Below, piece after piece: positions 57,289 through 64,000 of a stretch of 64,000 nucleotides of DNA (position 1 is its first letter; each line of letters begins with the position of its first letter). This DNA comes from Torymus aiolomorphi. Lineage: Eukaryota > Arthropoda > Insecta > Hymenoptera > Torymidae. Made by a program: the position numbers and the translations under genes. The notes under the pieces were generated by a model that did not search any database, was not told where the DNA came from, and saw only the letters and a list, made by a program, of their open reading frames with translations. The stretch spans positions 10,077,101 to 10,141,100 of the forward strand of contig CM070877.1 of NCBI GenBank assembly GCA_036365515.1, in the 5' to 3' direction.

Positions 57289-60200
57289 CTGACGTATTTA
57301 AAAAACTATTGCATCACTTTTCATCCAATCGCATCAACGTGTTTGTGTAATATCGGTTTGTTTATTTGTTAATACGTGTTTCTTTTTTTATCGAAAAAAA
57401 GGAAAAAAATGCAAGTGCACTCGCTTTTAAGTATAAGCGTCGAGAGTAGAACGGATATCTCATACTTCCATCTATGTACTTCATTTTTTCTTTTACTTAT
57501 TAATCATTATTATCCAACGTCGTATGCCGCATATCCGCATCAAAAATTAGAAAAATTTCTCTCCCTTACGTCGTATAGAAAAAGGTTTTCTTCCTCTCTA
57601 TCTCTCTCTCTCTCGCGCACAATTGCCGGCCCGTCAGCCGCCGGTCTTCTCTCTTCAGGTATTGAAATAACGCTACTCTCTATATATATAATATATAATA
57701 TAAATTATCGGTTGATTTAGGAGAATTGGTACCTAGGTAAACTTTTCTTTTTTCGCTACTATTATATCAATCGATTATTGGCGTGCCTCGCACATTTTTC
57801 CTATATATTCACATGTATAGAGCACTTCCTCTTTTTCATTATCTCTCGTCGACTTCGCACTGCAGCTGTTATACAAAAGCCATCCTTCCGACTCGTTGTC
57901 ATTTTTCAATCTCGATCCGTTACTCGCTCGAGCAGTGTTCTTGTCTTTTCCTTTATAATTGAAGAGACGTTGAAATCAATGAAAGAAGAAATGATGTGCG
58001 CGGAATCACGCCTACTCGTACGAATTGCGTTTATATTTATACATTACATAATACAATATATATATTTATGTATTTTATTTTTTTTTATTTATAAATTTGA
58101 CTGCGAGCGGCGCGCGCGCGTTCGTCCCATCATCCTTATGCCTGTGCCGCCTCTCTCCTCCCGCGAAGAGATCGAGAATCCTTGGCAATTTATCCTTACG
58201 CTGTTTGAACGTTTACTTTATTTCTTTTGTTGATGCTCAATCACGCAACTTGTCTAATTATTTATTTCTTATTAAATTTTTCATCTCTTTTTATTAAGGC
58301 CCACGCAGCGCACCCGACGATTGCGCTCTTTCGCCTTTTTCGTTTTAAATTGCACTAACTAACGCTCGTTTACTTTTGATAAGGTCCAGATATATATTCT
58401 TCTCGTGGATGTACGATGTCTTCCTTTTTTTTCTTTTTCTTTCAAATCTTGTTGCGAGCTCTCATACGAGCACAACGAGAGTCTCGCGCAGCGAATAGAT
58501 TAATTGGTCGTTTTGAAAATTTCGTCATCCGACGAACGAGAGAAAGCTTCTTTTTGTCCCTTTTCCTTCGTCAACTATTCTCGACTCTCGTTCTTCGCTT
58601 CCCATTCTCCCACTATTCATTATTTACTTTATTTTATTTATTATTTTTTTTCTTCAATTCAGCTAAGGTTCATTTTTATTTACTTTTTGCTCTGCTTTAA
58701 TAATCTTCATTATTTTTCTTTTTGACTCTTCAAAGAGATCGATCGGCCGACTTTCGCGCGATTCACCTAAATGCCACCTAAATCCTACGGCGGCAAGTTA
58801 TATATACAAAAAGGAGACCAAAAAAATAAATATATATATGTATATTTATATATATAGATGTGGAGATTACTTCTTATTTCCCTCGCCATCGTTCACCTTT
58901 TCTTGTTTTGTCCTCTTCTACGTTTAATGACATTCACCATCCAATGACACTAATTTTTGTGGTTTTTGTTTTCATCCATTTGTTATCCATCGAAGTATTT
59001 ATTTTCATTTTCTACGTAATTCATTCCATTCATTACTGTTATCGCGTGATGACGCTTTTTCGACGGTAAAACCAGCTTTTCGACTTTTAATCGCGATTTC
59101 TCGGCTACATAATCCTCTTTTCGTCGCATCTTCATCATCTCTCTTCTCTCGCGTCGACTTCTCTATCTATTTTTTTTATTAATATCACCTACGTTTTATG
59201 TGTTTTGTTTCTTTCGTTTTGCTTCTTTTATTAAAAAAAAATAAAGTATCATAATAAATTCGAAAAATCGATATAAAAATAAAAAAACTGTCTCACCGCC
59301 GAGACTGTCTATTCTTAAAAATATTCGGATTACAATTATGTACGATTATTTCTGTTTCGTCGAGAAAATTCTTCAAACGCTTCTTTACTTGTTTTGTTAA
59401 TTATTAATTATTATTAATATTATTATTATGTATTATTATTATTTTGCGTGTTACTGTGTGTAGGTACTTTATATACTTTTATATGCTCAAGTGTGTGTTT
59501 GCGTATGTCTGTATTTTTTAAGTGTTTGGTGTGTGCATTTAGATTAAAAACGTCGAGTCGCGGGAAGATACGCGAAACAATCTCTTTCATTCTGTTTTTT
59601 TTTCATACACATACATTTAATAATACGTATTTATATAATTCCAAAAACATATAATAATATATTACTAATAGCATTGTATTTCCCTAATAGTATACGTCGT
59701 AATATATACCATATAATTCTTTATATCAAGCATACTATTAGCAACATATGAACATTACACGTTTTGGTCCAATTATATAAATATGAGTATTATTAAAAAT
59801 CCGTCACTATAGGTTTTGACGCGTATTTATCTACGATATACACAAAACAATAAGAGAATCATCGCCGTCGCTCGTTTATTTTGCATTTACATTTGCCTGA
59901 GCCACGTCGTAGGTAATATCCATTCCTTTAATTTTCTTTTTTTTTCTTTCTTTCACACACAACATCTCGACACCTCTCTCAATTTGAACTACACGATTGC
60001 ATTAATTTTTTATACTTATTAACGTTTTTTTCGTTTGATTATATACACCGAGATAAGAAATCGTGATCAAGTGTGTGTTCTCTATGTGTCTGTGTTCTTC
60101 CCTTTTGTTCGAGAGAAAAACGACTACGCCTTTCTCTCAGAAAGAAAAAGAAAAAATATCGAGCGCTGCCGGCGCGCGGGCAGGTATAGCAATTTTCGGG

Positions 60201-62987
60201 GATTTTACCGACTTTTTTCCTAGATTATTTACATGAGGAGGGGGTGAGCTACTCATCGCAAATGTTTTCCGATTCGCTATCTCTCGTCTCTATTGATTCG
60301 CTTACAAATTCTTTCCCTTTTTTCTCGTCATCGTTACAAAAGTTTTGCTGATTCGATCACGCAGTGTCGCTCGACGTTCGAAGCTTCGGTGTTATTCTTA
60401 ATCCAAAATCGTGTGTGCTACAGATTCAAGAAATCCATGCGTAGAAGGATGAAATTAATTTTTGCTTGTTTTATAACCTTTGTAAGTATCGAAATGTCAT
60501 TGTTTTGAACACTACCTTCTATAATTTCTAGCTTATAATATAGGATTGGTGGATATAATATACAAGATATAAAAACGTATTTTGAGTTCTTAGCTGTATA
60601 CTTTGTCGCAAGAATAATAACATTTATGATTGCTTCATATTTATATAAAAAGTCAAGTAATCTAAAGTAACTTCATATACTACAAGATATTCAAGAGTTC
60701 AAAAGTTGTATAAAATGCAAAATGTTATCAGTAATAATAAGAAAGCATACATGTACTTTTTAACACTTTTTTAAATTAAGTTTGATCATAAGATATCTAT
60801 GTATGAAATTATAAATGCGTAGAAATATATAGAAAAAATGTAAAAGATTTGCCAATTCAATGACACGTATTTGCCTTAAGAAAATGCTTACTTCAAAATC
60901 CAGAAATAAAACAAGTGAGAACATGCATTATCTCAATATAAAACATTAAATCATTTATTTAATTTCTCAATTTTAATAATTAATAATGTACAATAGAAAC
61001 AACATCGAATTATATAAATAAATATCATCTTACAATATTACGAAATATATAAAGTACTACAATATAGATCAGGTTACAAAACAAGCAAAATTAATTAATT
61101 TCAGGCTTCTTTCACGCATCGAAAATCCTTGTCTATGTCAGGCACAAAATTTCTCGCTTAGAAGATTGGCGTTTTTTATTGTCTTCTTGTGTGCTTGTCA
61201 AAAATAGAGTCGGAATTGCGCAGCTTAATTTTAGAATAAACGCTTACAATTGATATTAATTAGTTTTTTGGTAAAAAAAAGGGGTTGCAAGGGAAGCCTC
61301 GAGAAGTCGAACGAGACAACCTACATACACCGCCGTCGAAATTTTTTTGCTCAGGTACATCACATGCGCGCGACTCGCCATTACGAGACAACACAAAGCG
61401 TACAAACATTTTAAAAATTTTACTAAATTTTACAGCTTATTCCTCATTAAAAAAAATGTAAAAATCATTGTCAAAGATTGAGAAAAAAAACAGAGACGGA
61501 AATTCGTCATCGTCAAACGAGTAAACTGAAATAAAAAGACTTTCGTTGGCGAGGAATCAAGTATGTGGAAACGCTGTGACGTTCCTGAACTAACGAATCA
61601 GCAAAAATTAAAAAAAAAAAAAAAACGAAAGAAAAACAACGTAAGAATGGGTTTTTCAAATTTTCCGGGAAAAATGTCATTTAAATTACATGCGATTTTC
61701 CACAATCGCATGTAATTCACATAACCTTATATACTTATATATACTCTTATATAACTATATATAAACACTTTTCCCCGCAATATCGGGAGTGAAAAAATCG
61801 ATTACGCTCGGTAAAAAAGGTAGGAGTAGGGGGATATCTCGCGCAATATTGGTAGAAGCAATCGAGAGACGGATCGAACGTTTGCGGCTCTTCGCGTCAC
61901 ACATATCTCTCCCCTTATTTTTTTTTTTCGTTTCATATTATATATAATATTAAACTTCGTCGTCTCGAAAAAACACGTATGCATGTATTATTACAATTAA
62001 TAACGATACCTACGTAGAGTGGGTTGAGTGTGTCTGCTTTTTTTTATCATTTATATCTATGAGAGGGTGGGGGGGGGGGGGTGTTTGTATCTTTCTGTGT
62101 ATGTGTGTGTCAGCTGTATCCTCATTTTCTGTTACTTATCATCCTTAGAACGTAGTTAATAAAGGTTCTTATGTGCTAGAGAAACTGTGATACAGAGAAA
62201 ATTGTTATCTTTTTTTTTCATCCTAAACACACAGCGGCCAAGCGTGGAGTTTCCATTTATCGATTATTTTTTTTTTTCAACATTCACCGAACGAAAGTGT
62301 GTTCGACGGAGCCGAGAGAAGAGAGAATTAAAAAAGCACGAGGGCACTTTTGGCGGAGATTTTGCAACTTCTTCCCCTTACTCTCCCCGTGACCTCTCTG
62401 ACTCTCCCCCCGGCCGTTTCCCGCCTCTCGCGTTCGCATTATCGCAGAAAAAACAAAAAAAAAACACCGTGAGAGATGGCTACAGGAGAGTAATTAGCGG
62501 AGTAATAGATTAGGAATAGAGAATTTTCTCTCTCTTCTTTCTCTCTGCCTCTATCTCTCTCTCTCGCCTCGCTTATATCCGTTTAAAAGTAGCATAGGTT
62601 TGTTTCTCCCTTTAAAACTTTAGTATGTCTGTGTATGTGTGTATATGTGTGTTAATTATAAGCTGTGGAGCTTATTTCCTCCTTTTTGTCAGAGTAGAGT
62701 AGTAGCATTAAGAATAGCGTTAAATCGAGGTCTCTGTGTACACCTCTCTTTTCCCTATCTCCCTATCTCTCTCTCTCATTCCTTCCTCATGTGTATATAT
62801 GCATGTCTGTGGGGTTTTCTTTCGATCCATATCCCTTCCACGTGTATACCACAATCCTCTTTCTCTCACGAAAAATTCTTCTCATCCTACCACACCAACT
62901 CTCTCTCTCTCTCTCTCTCTCTCTTTCAAAATGTCAACCCGCAAGTGTCGGAATTGAATTAAAAAATCCTCTCGAGAAGTTAATTAG

Positions 62988-63006
62988 CTAGGGACAGCGA
63001 CGACGG

Positions 63007-63041
<35 letters not shown>

Positions 63042-63221
63042 ATGATTGCCGTGATGCTGCTGGTGGTAATGCTGCTGCTGCTGCTGCTGCGGCTGGTGAT
63101 GCTGCTGCTGCTGCTGATGGTGGTGGTGATGTTGTTGTTGTTGGTGGTGATGTTGCTGCTGCTGGTGATGGTGGTGGTGCGACGGCTGCGGCTGCGGCTG
63201 CTGCAGCGCTGTAGGCTGGGG
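62988..63221 (-). other. In-frame Gln/His-rich frame directly after the CPEB stop
   Basis: After the TAA (63224-63222) the same frame stays open for 77 codons to a TAG at 62990-62988. It encodes a chain almost wholly of Gln and His with some Pro, ending in RRRRCP. Differences between repeat units fall mainly on the third base of CAN codons (CAG/CAA/CAC/CAT), which keeps Gln/His. This may be a readthrough extension, a lost exon end, or a plain CAG repeat in the 3' UTR. Confidence 0.5.
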
Positions 63222-63803
63222 TTAACACCAGCGAAAGGGCACTGCGCGCGGCCGGTCCGCGCCCTCCTTCACCAGAGGCTTGTGGAACTCGCGACCGGGC
63301 CGCGAGTGAATCGTCGCCCAGCAGTGCTCGCAGTAGTACTGGAAATTCCAAGGGAATCGCGTGTTAGGAGCGTGATTTGCTTGAAATTGACATTTTTTTT
63401 AACTGTTTCGTCAAGTTGAGCGTGTAAATAAAATTCACGATCGGTAATGGAACATAGAGCGTATGAAATTTCGAAGATGTAACCGATGAATCCTAAAAGG
63501 CTTTATATCGATTTTCGAAGATGTTCAAGTATATTCTATCAGATTGTAAAACCGATCGCTACTAAAATAGCTTCGAAGTAAGAAATCAATTGCAATACTA
63601 CTCAAGCTGAAATACTTCGATATACTTATCCAAGAAAAATAAAAATTGTTCAATGTAACCGTTAAAAAAAAGAAAGAAAAACAAATGCATACCTGCAGAC
63701 AAGTAACGTTAGCGCAGAAAAATGGAGCGAACTTGCCGCCGCAACGCTGTCCCTGGCACTCGTCGCACATTTGATCATCTAGAACGTACGGCTTGACCTC
63801 GAC
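63222..63803 (-). CDS. orb2: CPEB/Orb2 C-terminal exons (partial gene)
   Basis: Two exons encode the last 75 residues of a CPEB2-4/Orb2-type translational regulator: 63803-63693 (VEVKPYVLDDQMCDECQ...CANVTCLQ) and 63338-63222 (YYCEHCWATIHSRPGREFHK...FRWC, stop TAA), joined across a 354-nt intron with GT-AG ends. They form the C-terminal ZZ-type zinc-binding domain, with Cys pairs CDEC, C-x-x-x-x-C and CEHC plus the two His. The RRM exons lie beyond the window's right edge. CPEB proteins bind UUUUAU elements in mRNA 3' ends; the Orb2 form has a prion-like Gln-rich region and a role in memory in flies. The gene converges on the peroxidase gene. Confidence 0.93.
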
Positions 63804-64000
63804 CTGAAAATTAGGCGGTTTCATATTAGTGTATTTACAGCCTGCAAAAGCGCACACGCGCAGCTTTTCTTCTCTATCGCGGCTGTTTATGATTCACATT
63901 GTAAATTTATATCTAGTAGTAATGACTATAATTCGCAGTCCCTGTTTCTGAAGTTGATTATTAAAATAATATACAATGTTGTGAAAATTGAGTTTTGAAG

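Noticed and set aside
62980..63351. Ala/Pro/Ser-rich open frame of 123 aa on the minus strand
   Set aside because: It is the out-of-frame reading of the CPEB last exon and the CAG repeat; the CPEB frame is clearly the real one.

Overview
The window looks like nuclear DNA of an arthropod, most likely an insect and possibly a hymenopteran (inference). Supporting signs are short GT-AG introns, arthropod-type initiators (TCAGT/TCATTC) about 30 nt after TATA boxes, a metazoan heme-peroxidase gene, an insect-like U1 snRNA and the last exons of a CPEB/Orb2 gene.

1-1667 is AT-rich host flank. It ends in a ~161-bp MITE that was split by the insertion that follows. 1668-20571 is an 18.9-kb Maverick/Polinton-type element of the adintovirus-like group. 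It has 6-bp target-site duplications (AACCCA), 5'-AG...CT-3' ends and ~0.5-kb terminal inverted repeats (TIRs) that carry a terminal hairpin and a G-tract block. Its core is nearly complete: protein-primed PolB (three exons), a small OB-fold-like protein, an RVE integrase, a short collagen/coiled-coil fibre-like protein, a conserved DPNELVDRL protein, an FtsK/A32-type packaging ATPase, a parvovirus-type PLA2, a pVI/pX-like membrane-active protein joined to an adenain-like protease, a penton-like minor capsid protein, a 48-aa basic protein, the double-jelly-roll major capsid protein, two paralogous proteins of unknown function and a 49-aa protein with a myristoylation-type N-terminus. Nearly every transcription unit has its own TATA + TCATTC/TCAGT promoter.

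The left part of the element (2.2-6.9 kb) is accessory. Two plus-strand genes encode small acidic nuclear-type proteins: one has an acidic activation-like region and SUMO-interaction-like motifs, the other has ten S/T-P sites and a cyclin-docking motif. They are followed within 2 nt of their stop codons by arrays of 16-nt hairpins matching the replication-dependent histone 3' stem-loop (6-bp stem, UUUC loop). The stems co-vary while the loop is constant. A third array of six copies lies on the minus strand at 2612-2993. Together these suggest an S-phase-linked early-gene module using histone-type 3' ends. I regard this as the most novel signal in the window.

20593-39250 holds a plus-strand host heme-peroxidase-family gene (ten exons seen, 5' part not identified). 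It lacks the proximal heme-ligand His and the Asp next to the distal His, so it is probably a pseudo-enzyme. A U1 snRNA gene or variant lies in its 6.6-kb intron. From ~40.6 kb to 63.0 kb there is no credible gene; the stretch is full of homopolymers and microsatellites and may be the very long 3' UTR of the minus-strand CPEB/Orb2 gene at 63222-63803. Directly after that gene's stop codon lies an in-frame, 77-codon Gln/His-rich reading frame.
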